From Verrucomicrobium spinosum DSM 4136 = JCM 18804 (lineage in GTDB: Bacteria; Verrucomicrobiota; Verrucomicrobiia; Verrucomicrobiales; Verrucomicrobiaceae), in assembly GCF_000172155.1 (NCBI RefSeq), contig NZ_ABIZ01000001.1:1984001-2048000 (forward strand): 64,000 bases of DNA, given 5' to 3'. How positions within the stretch are numbered: position 1 is the stretch's first letter; every line of letters begins with the position of its first letter. Of the stretch, positions 16,109 through 24,956 are shown piece by piece. The position numbers and the translations under genes are program-made. Below the pieces are notes generated by a model that had not been told where the DNA came from, did no database searches, and was given only the letters and a program-made list of their open reading frames with translations.

Positions 16109-18307
16109 ATGAAAATATCCCCCAGACTGCGTTATCACGCGCTGTTCCTGTCAGCCGGTGTCACCCTGGCGCTGACCCAATGTGACAAGAAAGAAGCCCC
16201 CGGCACGGGTGCCGACTCTGGCGCTGGAGCCCCGCCGAGTGTCGCTCCCGCATCGCCGTCCCCGGCCGCAGTGATCCCGCCGCCCAAGGCACCGTCTCTG
16301 GCAGATCATGCGACGAAGTTGGGTTTCATGGCCAAGCTGCCGGTGGGCACCGAGTTCTACCTGGGCACCACGCAGCTCAAGCAGCATCTGGATGAGTTGA
16401 AGAAGTCTGCCTACTGGAAGGACATGAACGCGCTGGTGCAGGACAAGACCCCGGCACCGACGGCAGGAGACAAGTCTCTCAGCACCTTGCAGGAACTGTG
16501 GGGGGATGATCTCTTCATCGCAGGTGGTGCCGGATTTGCCCAGACGGTGGCGATGCTGCGGGATTTCAACCGCCTCTACAATGAGGTGTACTTCAAGGCC
16601 CTCCTGGCAGGGGGGGCTGCCAGCCTGAAAGGTGAAGAGGTGGGATCCAACCCCATGATCTACCTGCAATCGTTCCTCAGTGATCCCTCATCGATCGAGC
16701 GGCTGGCAGACTTTATTGGCAAGTTCGAGCTCATGCCCCTGGTGGTGGGTGTGAAGACGGCGAAGCCAGAAGAGGCCCTCGCATTCCTGAACAATACCAA
16801 AGAACTGGAGGAGAAGAAGATCTTCCAGATGAGCGACGTGAAGACCCCTGGCGGTCATGACTTCCGCGTGGCCACGATCGATCTCGCCCTGCTGCTCCCC
16901 GAGGAGAATCAGGCCCAGATGCTGGCCATGGTGCCTGAAGGGCTGCCAGAGCAGACGGTCAAGACGATTGAGAAGGCCTATGACGCCGTGCAGGCGAAGA
17001 AGCTCAAGCTCGCCTGGGGTGTGGTGGACAGTCATCTCGTGCTGGCCTGTGGCATGAATCTGGATCACCTGAACCTGGTGGCGGATCCAGCAGCGTCAGT
17101 GCTCTCCAAGCCGGAGATGGCCCGTCTGCTTCCCTACACGGGCAAGAACCTAGTGGGTCTGACCTACGCCAGCTCCGCGACCATGGGTGCTCTCAATGAT
17201 GACCAGCCTTTCGTGCCGATGCTGCGCGGCCTGGTGGATGCCATGAAGCAGAACGAAATGTTCAAGGAAATGGGCAACGTGCTGGACACGCAGCTTAGGG
17301 AACTGGTCCCGCTGGAGAAGGCGGTCTATGGTGCGGAAAGCAGCACGCTGACGGCCGCTGCCTGGTGGGACAAAGGGGTTCACTTCGAATCCTACGGCGG
17401 GATCAAGCCACGCTTCCTGGACCAAGGCAAGCCACTGGACTACGCCAAGCTCATCGACAAGGCAGGTGTGGTCTTCGGCATTGCCTACCACCGGAACGAA
17501 GGCTACGGCAAAGACTTCCGTGCCTGGATGGAAAAGCTGGTGGGCATGCTCTACACCGGTACTCAGGAGCTGGTGAAGGCGGGAATCGCCGGACCGGATG
17601 GCGGCCAGCAGTTCGCCCAGTTTGAATCCACCTTCCTCCCCGTGCTGCTGAAGGCCTATGAGGCGGACAAAAACATGGACGACAACGGCATGGGCAGTGA
17701 ACTGGCCGTGATCCTGGACGTGAACGGCAAGATGCCTGAACTGCCCGGCCTGCCGCCGGAGTCCAAGGGTTCGAAGTTCCCCCGCATCACCACGGTGGGT
17801 GCGGTGAAGGACCGGGAAGTGCTGGGCAAGGGCTGGACGACGATCAGTGACTCCATCAACGGGTTGATCCCGTCGGAGCCCGGCGCCCCCTCGCTCTTCA
17901 AGCTGGGCGATCCCATCACCTCCGAGAAAAACGGTGTCACCACCTACTTCTACGGGCTGCCCTTCCTGAGCGGAGATCTCCTGCCCGTGGCGAGTGTGAA
18001 TGACAAGGTCCTGCTCCTCAGTACCTCGAAAGAGGCGGCGGAGTCCTTTGCGGGCGACCTGAACCAGCCAGCGACAAGGACGGTGGACGGTTGCGTGTGG
18101 AAGCTGGATGTGGGTGCCCTGGCCGACTATCTGGCGGTGGCCTCCACGCTCTCTCCCACCCAGACCCCGGAGAAGGCCAAGGAACTCAAGGAAAACCTCA
18201 AGTGGGTGAAGCCCTTTGGAGCGCTGGACGGCAGGATCTTTGAAGAGAATGGTGTGACCCGGAACTCCCTGCATTGGGCGATTTCCGACGTTGTTTCCTT
18301 CGACTGA
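16109..18307 (+). CDS. Large exported protein of unknown function (possible lipoprotein)
   Basis: 732 residues. The N-terminus is a signal sequence ending ALTQCDKK; a cysteine at residue 25 suggests a lipoprotein, but glutamine before it is unusual for a lipobox. A Pro/Ala/Ser-rich stretch follows (about 30-65), then a long soluble region with blocks such as FMAKLPVGTEFYLGTTQL and FMAKL-like repeats of hydrophobic strands, resembling DUF3352-type proteins only loosely. No catalytic motif was recognised. It starts on the plus strand 30 bp upstream of dgt and may be transcribed with it. Confidence that it is a real gene is high because codon use and the absence of stops are consistent over 2.2 kb; its function is unknown. 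Confidence 0.8.
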   Translation: MKISPRLRYHALFLSAGVTLALTQCDKKEAPGTGADSGAGAPPSVAPASPSPAAVIPPPKAPSLADHATKLGFMAKLPVGTEFYLGTTQLKQHLDELKKSAYWKDMNALVQDKTPAPTAGDKSLSTLQELWGDDLFIAGGAGFAQTVAMLRDFNRLYNEVYFKALLAGGAASLKGEEVGSNPMIYLQSFLSDPSSIERLADFIGKFELMPLVVGVKTAKPEEALAFLNNTKELEEKKIFQMSDVKTPGGHDFRVATIDLALLLPEENQAQMLAMVPEGLPEQTVKTIEKAYDAVQAKKLKLAWGVVDSHLVLACGMNLDHLNLVADPAASVLSKPEMARLLPYTGKNLVGLTYASSATMGALNDDQPFVPMLRGLVDAMKQNEMFKEMGNVLDTQLRELVPLEKAVYGAESSTLTAAAWWDKGVHFESYGGIKPRFLDQGKPLDYAKLIDKAGVVFGIAYHRNEGYGKDFRAWMEKLVGMLYTGTQELVKAGIAGPDGGQQFAQFESTFLPVLLKAYEADKNMDDNGMGSELAVILDVNGKMPELPGLPPESKGSKFPRITTVGAVKDREVLGKGWTTISDSINGLIPSEPGAPSLFKLGDPITSEKNGVTTYFYGLPFLSGDLLPVASVNDKVLLLSTSKEAAESFAGDLNQPATRTVDGCVWKLDVGALADYLAVASTLSPTQTPEKAKELKENLKWVKPFGALDGRIFEENGVTRNSLHWAISDVVSFD

Positions 18308-18337
18308 TCTCTGTTTCTCCCCATCTCAAGCGCCGCA

Positions 18338-19621
18338 ATGTCCGCGAACCGTCTCTACTCGGCCTTTGATACCGAGCATCCCAAGCCCCGGCATACTTCA
18401 GGCCAGGACCACCGGACGCCGTTTCAAATCGACCGGGACCGGATACTGCACAGTTCCGCATTGCGGCGCCTTCAGGGAAAGACCCAGGTGTTTTACTCCT
18501 TTCTGGGTGGGGAGTACGATTTCTACCGCACGCGCCTCACCCACAGCCTGGAGGTGGCCCAGATTGGACGCTCCATCTGTGGCTGGCTCAGCAAGTCGAG
18601 CGACCTGCTGAGAGACGGGGAGAGCGTGGATGCGGACCTCGTGGAGGCTGCCTGCCTGGCGCATGACCTTGGGCATCCGCCCTTTGGCCACACGGGAGAG
18701 CGGGCTCTGCATGATCTCATGGCCCCGTATGGAGGGTTCGAGGGAAATGCCCAAACGCTGCGCCAGCTTACGGTGACCCTCTTTGCCGAGAGCCGCGATG
18801 GCATCAACCCCACCCGGGCGCTGCTGGATGGAGTGCTCAAGTACAAGACCCTGCAGGTGGAGACACCGGAGGCGGCCAATCACTATCTCTACAACGACCA
18901 GGAGACCTATCTGGATTTCGTCCTCGGTTCGCAGGCCTTTCCCGCTGAGCTGACCCCGGGCAAGGAGCGCAATGGATTCCGCTCCCTGGAGTGCCAGATC
19001 ATGGACTGGGCGGATGACACAGCATATTCCATCAATGACCTGGCCGACGCCATCCAGGCGGGATTCATCACGCCGGTCAAACTGGAGGCCTGGGCCACCC
19101 AGGGGGTTCTCTCAGATGCGGAAGCCGCTCATGTGGACTTCCTGCTCAAGGCCATGCGTGACGGCAAGGTGGAGGCGCGTCTGGGGCGGAGCATCGGCGA
19201 GCACATCCGCGCCTGTCGCCTGGAGGAGCGGGGTAATTTCCTCAGTGCCAGCACGCGTCGCTATCATTTTGGTCTGGTGGTGGAGCCTGACATTGCCGCC
19301 CGCGCCCGCGTGAACAAGCGCATCGCCAAGGAACTGGTGTTCGACACTCCGCAGCTTCAGCAGCTGGACTTCAAGGCTGCCAGCGTGATCGAGCGGCTCT
19401 TCAATGCGTTGAGAGATCATTACATCGAACCCGCGCCGGGGCGTCGCTCCCTGCATTTGCTGCCAGAGCCCGTGGCAAAGGCCATCAAGGCCGAGCCGGA
19501 GAAAGAGCAGCGCGCCCGTCTGGTGTGTGACTGGATCGCGAATCTTACAGACCGCAGCGCCTTCCGCGTACACCAGCGCCTGTTTGACACGAGCGCCGGG
19601 GCATTGGAGGATTTGTTGTAG
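18338..19621 (+). CDS. dgt: Deoxyguanosinetriphosphate triphosphohydrolase (dGTPase)
   Basis: 427 residues. The HD-domain metal ligands are in place: His69 in RTRLTHSLEV, His109-Asp110 in CLAHDLGHPPFGHTGE, and a later Asp in DWADDTAYSINDL. GGFEGNAQTLR, which contacts nucleotide in the family, is present, as is the N-terminal FQIDRDRILHSSALRRLQGKTQVF signature in similar form. The enzyme hydrolyses dGTP (or dNTPs) to deoxynucleoside and triphosphate, acting in the cytosol on dNTP pool balance. The length is that of the shorter Dgt type. It is followed immediately by copy B of a dispersed repeat and a tandem array. Confidence 0.92.
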   Translation: MSANRLYSAFDTEHPKPRHTSGQDHRTPFQIDRDRILHSSALRRLQGKTQVFYSFLGGEYDFYRTRLTHSLEVAQIGRSICGWLSKSSDLLRDGESVDADLVEAACLAHDLGHPPFGHTGERALHDLMAPYGGFEGNAQTLRQLTVTLFAESRDGINPTRALLDGVLKYKTLQVETPEAANHYLYNDQETYLDFVLGSQAFPAELTPGKERNGFRSLECQIMDWADDTAYSINDLADAIQAGFITPVKLEAWATQGVLSDAEAAHVDFLLKAMRDGKVEARLGRSIGEHIRACRLEERGNFLSASTRRYHFGLVVEPDIAARARVNKRIAKELVFDTPQLQQLDFKAASVIERLFNALRDHYIEPAPGRRSLHLLPEPVAKAIKAEPEKEQRARLVCDWIANLTDRSAFRVHQRLFDTSAGALEDLL

Positions 19622-19624
19622 AGA

Positions 19625-19745
19625 GACAGAAGACTGGAAGACAGAAGACGCAAGACATGAGTTCACGCACGGCTGGATGTGCTGGGCGGGCTCACCAGAA
19701 GAAGGGGACATTCTTGTTCCGGTCCGATCCAAGTGCCAGGTCGGG
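19625..19745. repeat. dispersed ~110-bp repeat, copy B
   Basis: Starts directly after the dgt stop codon with gacagaagactggaagacagaagacgc and parallels copy A at 5835-5950 through agacatgag, ggatgtgc and ggacattcttgt blocks. It leads into the second tandem hairpin array, as copy A leads into the first. Confidence 0.6.
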
Positions 19746-19771
19746 TGAATTCTCGCGCCCAGTCGAAGCTC

Positions 19772-20575
19772 GTAGCTGCACTTGTGAAAGTGCGGAAGGG
19801 TGGCGCGGCCTTGCGGGGTGAGCGGTGTGTGGTGGGTGGCGAGCGGCCTGATCGCGTTCTTACGAACCCAGCCACGACTGAGCGGCTTCCCGCAGGTAGC
19901 TCGTAGCTGCACTTGTGAAAGTGCGGAAAGGTGGCGCGGCCTTGCGGGGTGAGCTGTGTGTGGTGGGTGGCGAGCGGCCTGATCGCGTTCTCACGAACGC
20001 AACCACGACTGAGGAAGTCCCTGCGCCAAGACGAAGCTCGTAGCTGCACTTGTAAAAGTGCGGAAGGTGGCGCGACCTTGCGGGGTGAGCTGTGTGTGGT
20101 GGGTGGCGAGCGGCCTGATCGCGTTCTCACGAACGCAACCACGACTGAGAAAGTTCCCGCGCACCGTCGAAGCTCGTAGCTGCACTTGTGAAAGTGCGGA
20201 AGGTGGCGCGGCCTTGCGGCGTGAGCGGTGTGTGGTGGGTGGCGAGCGGCCTGATCGCGTTCTCACGAACGCAACCACGACTGAGAAAGTTCCCGCGCAC
20301 CGTCGAAGCTCGTAGCTGCACTTGTGAAAGTGCGGAAGGTGGCGCGGCCTTGCGGGGTGAGCTGTGTGTGTTGGGTGGCGCGCGGCCTGATCGCGTTCTC
20401 ACGAACGCAACCACGACTGAGGAAGTTCCCGCGCACCCTCGAAGCTCGTAGCTGCACTTGTGAAAGTGCGGAAAGGTGGCGCGACCTTGCGGGGTGAGCT
20501 GTGTGTGTTGGGTGGCGCGCGGCCTGATCGCGTTCTCACGAACGCAACCACGACTGAGAAGCTTCCCGCAGGGGT
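19772..20575. repeat. tandem array of six ~136-bp hairpin units
   Basis: The block gtagctgcac recurs at 19772, 19903, 20040, 20176, 20312 and 20448 (spacings 131, 137, 136, 136, 136). Each unit contains hairpins gcactt-gtga-aagtgc and gcgttc-tcac-gaacgc. The sequence is unrelated to the 142-bp array at 5981. Long minus-strand frames across it are repeat artefacts. The array lies between the convergent dgt and methyltransferase genes. Confidence 0.9.
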
Positions 20576-20629
20576 CTTGGGATTCCTCTGTACAATACCC
20601 CACCAGACGCGCCAGCATCGGCAGCCCCA

Positions 20630-20660
20630 CTTTTCACTTATCACTCTCAACTTTTCACTC
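20630..20660. repeat. degenerate heptamer array at the methyltransferase 3' end
   Basis: Consecutive 7-mers ttttcac, ttatcac, tctcaac, ttttcac, then a 9-bp-type repeat (ccttcaccg, ccttcgccg) that encodes the Lys/Ala-rich C-terminus of the methyltransferase. The stop codon of that gene lies inside the heptamer array. Confidence 0.6.
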
Positions 20661-21284
20661 CGCCTTCACCGCCTTCGCCGCCTTCACCGCGATCAGCACC
20701 CGCTCCCGTCCCACCCGGCCCGAATAGCCGGTCGTGGGTACCCACGACTCCTGCACTCTGAACCCCGCCTCTTCCCAGAGCCCGGTCAACTCCTCCGGGG
20801 AGATGCCAAAGGGAGGACCAGTTTCGCCGGGATCCATCTCGGGATCGATGAAGAACACGCCGGCCACATGGCCCTCGACTTTAAGCGCGGCAGCCACGCC
20901 CTGGATATAGGCCTTCCGCAAGGCCGGATCCAGCGCGCACAGGCAGGTGTGCTCCCAGACGAGGTCGAACTTGCCTCTGAGTTCCTCCGGCAGGTCGAAC
21001 AGACTTGCCAGTACATACTGAACGCCCTGGCCTGCGTCCAGTGACCGCGCACGGTCCACGGCCAGCGGGGCAATGTCCACCCCTGTGGTGCGGCAGCCTT
21101 GAGCGGCCAGCCAGCGGGCGTCAGACCCGGTTCCGCAGCCTGGCACCATCACCTCGCCCTGGAAGAGCTGGGGATGACGCTGCTGCACCTCCGCCAGCAC
21201 GGGTGTGGGCAGGCCTTTGTCCCATGGGGTGGCACCCGTTTCGTAGAGTTCGTTCCAGTTGGTAGATGCGATTTCAGGTTTCAA
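20655..21284 (-). CDS. TPMT-like SAM-dependent methyltransferase
   Basis: 209 residues. It starts with NWNELYETGATPWDKGLPTP, as in thiopurine S-methyltransferase-like proteins. The SAM site is VMVPGCGTGSDARWLAAQG (motif I) with the acidic residue in TTGVDIAPLAV; further motifs are FDLVWEHTCLCAL and a substrate-loop FFIDPEMDPGETGPPFGIS. It probably methylates a small thiol, halide or selenium compound in the cytosol; the exact substrate cannot be told. The last ten residues (VKAAKAVKAE) come from a simple repeat that runs into a heptamer array, so the C-terminus looks replaced or extended by repeat DNA. It is convergent with dgt across the tandem array. Confidence 0.88.
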   Translation of the reverse strand: MKPEIASTNWNELYETGATPWDKGLPTPVLAEVQQRHPQLFQGEVMVPGCGTGSDARWLAAQGCRTTGVDIAPLAVDRARSLDAGQGVQYVLASLFDLPEELRGKFDLVWEHTCLCALDPALRKAYIQGVAAALKVEGHVAGVFFIDPEMDPGETGPPFGISPEELTGLWEEAGFRVQESWVPTTGYSGRVGRERVLIAVKAAKAVKAE

Positions 21285-21402
21285 AATGAGGATGAGAAAT
21301 TAAGATGTGTTGATCAGTGTGACCCTGGCCTGCTCATCGATGGAGCCTTCGTGGATTCATCCATCCAATACGACGCCACCCCAACCCACGAGACCAAAGT
21401 TC

Positions 21403-22119
21403 ATGCCGCCCCGCGCCGCCATCAGCAATTTCATCATGACCGTGGTGATCCTGTTCTTCATGTTGATGCTGGGCATGTTGCTGAAGGCCCGCTACCGGCT
21501 GCCATCGGAAGCGAAGGGGGAGTCGGAGGACTCTGTGCCGAAGGCCATCCCCGTAGCCATCCCGGTGGAGGAGACCGTCTATGAAACGCGGGCGTACAAA
21601 GAGGGGGACTGGTGGGTGTTGCCCCACCCGGAGCTGGTGGTGAGCCGTGCCAGTGAGCCAGACACCCTGCGCATCCGCAGTGGACCGAAGGAGGACGTCT
21701 TCACCCTCTACTTCGTGGACGCTGCTGAAACCACGTGGATGCGGCCCCGTCGGTTGCGCGATCAGGCGGAGTTCTTTCGCAAGGCTCCAGATGATCTGGT
21801 GATAGAGGCAGGGACAAAGGCGCTGGGCTGGGTGACGGATCTGCTCTCCAAGCGCCCCTTCACCGTGTACACGAAGTGGGGGCGGGTGCCGGAGACGGAG
21901 CGTTACTACGCCTTCATCAAGGTGGAGGTGGAGCCTGGGAAGTTTGAGGATCTGGGCGAGATGCTGGTTCGCCGGGGCTACGCCTCGCCTGCGGGACAGC
22001 AGACCCGGCCCATGCCAGAGAGCCTGCCCCCCGTGGAGCGCTACATTGCCAGCCTGGGCAAGGCGATGGCACAGGCCAAAGCCGAGCGGACGGGACTGTG
22101 GCATGCCGTCACCCCCTGA
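21403..22119 (+). CDS. Membrane-anchored staphylococcal-nuclease-like protein, catalytic Arg lost
   Basis: About 238 residues from the ATG at 21403. A membrane helix (about 8-28, ISNFIMTVVILFFMLMLGML) anchors a soluble domain resembling thermonuclease. FTLYFVDAAETTW corresponds to the SNase active-site segment (FRLxxVDTPET): the Asp and Glu are kept, but the first catalytic Arg is Thr. RRGYAS and the C-terminal AKAERTGLW also match the fold. Hydrolysis of nucleic acid is therefore doubtful; a binding role is possible. The longer frame from 21307 adds 32 residues that do not resemble a signal. The stop overlaps the stop of the convergent LuxR gene by 11 bp. Confidence 0.75.
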   Translation: MPPRAAISNFIMTVVILFFMLMLGMLLKARYRLPSEAKGESEDSVPKAIPVAIPVEETVYETRAYKEGDWWVLPHPELVVSRASEPDTLRIRSGPKEDVFTLYFVDAAETTWMRPRRLRDQAEFFRKAPDDLVIEAGTKALGWVTDLLSKRPFTVYTKWGRVPETERYYAFIKVEVEPGKFEDLGEMLVRRGYASPAGQQTRPMPESLPPVERYIASLGKAMAQAKAERTGLWHAVTP

Positions 22120-23032
22120 CTGGGGAACGCGCTGGGGCCGGGGCGGGTGCGTCTTCCCCCGGGGAGAGTCCATGAGCATCTGATGCCCGGGCCGTCTGCA
22201 GGGCGGGTGGCCTGGGATTGGCCCCCTCGCTGGGGACAAAGCCAGGAGCAGCCTGCGAAAGAATAAGCGCGGCGGTGGTGCGGTCCTCCGCGCCGATGTG
22301 GTTGAAGATGCTGCGCAGGTGAAATTTCACGCCGGCCTGGGTGACGTTCAGCAGTTGAGCGATGACGGGGTTGGATTTCCCAATGGCCAGCCACACCGCC
22401 ACGTCCAGTTGTCTTGGGGTGAGTTCCGGGTACACAAGCATGAGCCGCTGGCGGAGCCCCATGTTCCGCGCTGCCCGCTGGGAGGCGTGCGTGTACAAGG
22501 TCTCAAAATGCTGGCGCAGCAGGGTCGCGATGGCCCGGTCCTCTTCTTTGAAGGGAACGCTGCTCCGGCGCATGGCTCCAAAGGCGATCACCTTCGTGTC
22601 GCAGGGGAAGTTGAACCCCAGCACATGCTTCACGCCGATGGGGCCGTACACCTGTTGGATGATGGGGTTGGCCGCGAGTTCCGCGGGCGACATGCACTCC
22701 GCCGCAAAGAGCACACGTCCTTGATAGTACTGGGGCAGGGCCTCAAAGAAGGGATGACCCCGTGGTGTCGTGGCGTATCGGTTCAGGGCTTCCCGTACAT
22801 TTGGTGAGTCATCTGTACACATGCCGCGGTTCTGCCAGGTGGTGTGGTCCACCTCTCCATACACGGCAAAATCGGAAATGGTCAGCTCACGGAGCAGCTC
22901 CGCCGTCAGACGGGGGAACTGGGCGAGTTCCGGCTCATTGCCATACAGGTCCACGAGTCGGCTGTTGAGCAGGGATTGGCGGGGGTCTGCGGCGGAATCG
23001 CTGGCGGCTGGGGGTACAGGAGCGTTCGTCAT
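22109..23032 (-). CDS. LuxR-type transcriptional regulator
   Basis: About 307 residues from the ATG at 23032. The C-terminal helix-turn-helix (about 205-270) reads LTPRQLDVAVWLAIGKSNPVIAQLLNVTQAGVKFHLRSIFNHIG, the GerE/LuxR pattern with a divergent recognition helix. The N-terminal 190 residues form a GAF/PAS-like sensory region of unknown ligand (FNFPCDTKVIAFGAMRRSSVPF). A Pro/Ala-rich tail follows the HTH. It is divergent from the MFS transporter gene across about 550 bp, so that gene is a plausible target, but no operator was identified. Confidence 0.85.
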   Translation of the reverse strand: MTNAPVPPAASDSAADPRQSLLNSRLVDLYGNEPELAQFPRLTAELLRELTISDFAVYGEVDHTTWQNRGMCTDDSPNVREALNRYATTPRGHPFFEALPQYYQGRVLFAAECMSPAELAANPIIQQVYGPIGVKHVLGFNFPCDTKVIAFGAMRRSSVPFKEEDRAIATLLRQHFETLYTHASQRAARNMGLRQRLMLVYPELTPRQLDVAVWLAIGKSNPVIAQLLNVTQAGVKFHLRSIFNHIGAEDRTTAALILSQAAPGFVPSEGANPRPPALQTARASDAHGLSPGEDAPAPAPARSPVRG

Positions 23033-23580
23033 GCTGGTAAAAGCGGGAATTCCTGTCGTCAGAGTGGATCCACTTCTGCAACAGCATGTTAAAATACTAT
23101 CCGATGGGTCAGTTGTCCCCAACGAAGTATTTTGGCATGTTGGCTCCAGGTAAAGTTCTGCCTTGGAAGCATCTGTGAAAGGGTGCCTTCAGGCTCTGAG
23201 CTTTGGCTGCACAGTTTCACACTTCCCTTGACGGATTCCAGAAGGCGTTGCCCGTAGGATGCCCTGCTCATACTGGACTCTGCTTCAAGACCCCACACAG
23301 AGCCCCGCCTGAATCTTGAGGCGGGGCTCTGCTGTTTGCAGGGCCAAATTTCAAGAAACCACCTGACGAATGAGGGAACGGATTCGTTGGGGGCAATCTT
23401 AGGGGGGGTGCCATTTTTCCGTCTTTGCAGACGGTTAAAAAACGTCGGGACAGTTTTTGCGCTGAAAGCGTGCAAGAAGTTTTCCCATCGCAACGCCGGG
23501 CAGGCTGGTGGGTAAGCAGACGATTCAGTCCGGTAATTCGGGCTTGCCACATAACGCAGAGGCCTTCACACTCGCGCGCC
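23033..23580. other. intergenic region between LuxR regulator and MFS transporter
   Basis: No gene is supported here. It holds a strong hairpin (23298-23331, listed separately) and is the shared upstream region of two divergent genes, so it should contain their promoters. I could not place a convincing -35/-10 pair. The open frame upstream of 23581 does not resemble the transporter family and is treated as leader. Confidence 0.5.
23298..23331. terminator. strong hairpin upstream of MFS gene
   Basis: cagagccccgcct-gaatcttg-aggcggggctctg is a perfect 13-bp inverted repeat with an 8-base loop. There is no T-tract on either side, so it may be a terminator of a small leader RNA, an attenuator or an RNA stability element rather than a standard intrinsic terminator. 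Confidence 0.5.
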
Positions 23581-24858
23581 ATGTCCCAGACCGTCACCCG
23601 ACTAAGAGATCTGACCAAGCAGCAAAAACGTTCCGGTCTGGCCGCGTGGCTGGGCTGGTTGTTCGACGGACTGGACATGCATCTCTACACGCTGGTGGCG
23701 ACGCCCTTTGTGGCGGCCCTCCTGCTGACGGACACTGGAGATCCGCAGGTGAAGGTGAAGTCCGCCATCATTCAGGGGCTGTTCCTGGTGGGGTGGGCGC
23801 TCGGTGGCGCGTTCTTTGGCCGGGTGGGGGATCTCCTGGGGCGTCGGAAGGCGCTGGTGCTGACCATCCTTACCTATGCGTGCTTTACCGGCCTGTCCGC
23901 CATTGCCCAGACGTGGTGGCAGCTTGGGATCTTCCGCTTCCTGGCCGCCCTGGGCATCGGTGGGGAGTGGGCCGTGGGAGCTTCTCTGTTGGTTGAGACC
24001 TGGCCGAAGAATTGGCGCCCGTGGATCGCGGCGGTGCTCCAGAGTGCCGTGAACTGCGGCATCATGCTGGCGTGCCTGGCCGGATTCATCCTCAAGGAGG
24101 ATGAGAGCAACCGCCTGATCTTCCTGGTGGGCATTCTGCCCGCGCTGATCACCCTCTGGATCCGCAAGGCGGTGCCGGAGACAGAGGAATGGGAGGCGGC
24201 TCAGAACAAGGTGAAGCCTCCGGGGGTGATGGAGCTCTTCAGCCCCCAAGTACGAGGAGTCACCTGGCGGGTGCTGCTGATCTGCGCCGTGTCGCTCACG
24301 GCTCACTGGGCCTTCATGTTCTGGCAGCAGGCGCATGTCCGGGCCCTGCCGGAGTTCGCCAATGTAACGGCCGCTGAAAAGAACAGTGTGGCCGTGACAT
24401 CGCTCTTCTGGGTGATGGTGGGGTCGGTGATCGGGAATTTCGTGGCCGGCGGTCTGGCCAAGATCATGGGCTATCGCAAGGCGATCGTGCTCATGCTGGC
24501 CGCTTACGCTGGCTCGATGTGGTTGTGCTTTCATACGACCTGGAGCTATCAGGCCACGCTGTGGCTCTTCGCTCTCATCGGCCTCTGCCAAGGTGTGTTT
24601 GGCCTCTTCACCATGTGCCTGCCTCCGCTCTTCCCCACGCTGCTCCGCACCACCGGGGCAGGGTTTTGCTACAACTTCGGCCGGATCGTGGCTGCCGCGG
24701 GGACGGTCTATTTTGGCCTCGCCGCCACGGGCAAGGTGGATGACTACCGCATCGCCCTGCTGAATGCCGGCTACCTCTTCATTCCCGCCGCGATCGTCGC
24801 CTTCCTGCTGCCGCAGGAGAAGGATCAGGATGACCAGGTGAATCAGCCTGCGGACTAA
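23581..24858 (+). CDS. MFS transporter (metabolite:H+ symporter type)
   Basis: 425 residues from ATG at 23581, with 12 predicted membrane helices. The start (WLGWLFDGLDMHLYTL) carries the DGxD-like charge motif in helix 1 typical of aromatic-acid/sialate:H+ symporters. MFS motif A is GRVGDLLGRRKALVL between helices 2 and 3. ALGIGGEWAVGASLLVETWP in helix 4 also matches this subfamily. The substrate is probably an organic acid or sugar acid, imported across the inner membrane; the neighbouring Gfo/Idh oxidoreductase makes a sugar-type compound plausible, which is inference. A heptamer array begins 7 bp after the stop. Confidence 0.88.
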   Translation: MSQTVTRLRDLTKQQKRSGLAAWLGWLFDGLDMHLYTLVATPFVAALLLTDTGDPQVKVKSAIIQGLFLVGWALGGAFFGRVGDLLGRRKALVLTILTYACFTGLSAIAQTWWQLGIFRFLAALGIGGEWAVGASLLVETWPKNWRPWIAAVLQSAVNCGIMLACLAGFILKEDESNRLIFLVGILPALITLWIRKAVPETEEWEAAQNKVKPPGVMELFSPQVRGVTWRVLLICAVSLTAHWAFMFWQQAHVRALPEFANVTAAEKNSVAVTSLFWVMVGSVIGNFVAGGLAKIMGYRKAIVLMLAAYAGSMWLCFHTTWSYQATLWLFALIGLCQGVFGLFTMCLPPLFPTLLRTTGAGFCYNFGRIVAAAGTVYFGLAATGKVDDYRIALLNAGYLFIPAAIVAFLLPQEKDQDDQVNQPAD

Positions 24859-24865
24859 GAGGGGG

Positions 24866-24956
24866 ATTATGAATTATGAATTATGAATTATGAATTATGA
24901 ATTATGAATTATGAATTATGAATTAGGAATTAGGAATTAGGAATTAGGAATTAGGA
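24866..24956. repeat. heptanucleotide array, 13 copies (attatga x8, attagga x5)
   Basis: Eight copies of attatga are followed without a break by five copies of attagga. A short inverted piece (caattcctaattcctaattt, about 25000-25019) lies 43 bp downstream and can pair with the second half. The array begins 7 bp after the MFS stop codon. Confidence 0.92.

Noticed and set aside
5981-20575. CRISPR array
   Set aside because: Whole 136-142-bp units are repeated with no alternation of short repeats and unique spacers, and no cas gene is present.
19663-20650. Minus-strand frames of 64-167 codons rich in Arg and Ser across the second array
   Set aside because: Repeat artefacts of the 136-bp units; no ribosome site and the unit length is mostly not a multiple of three.
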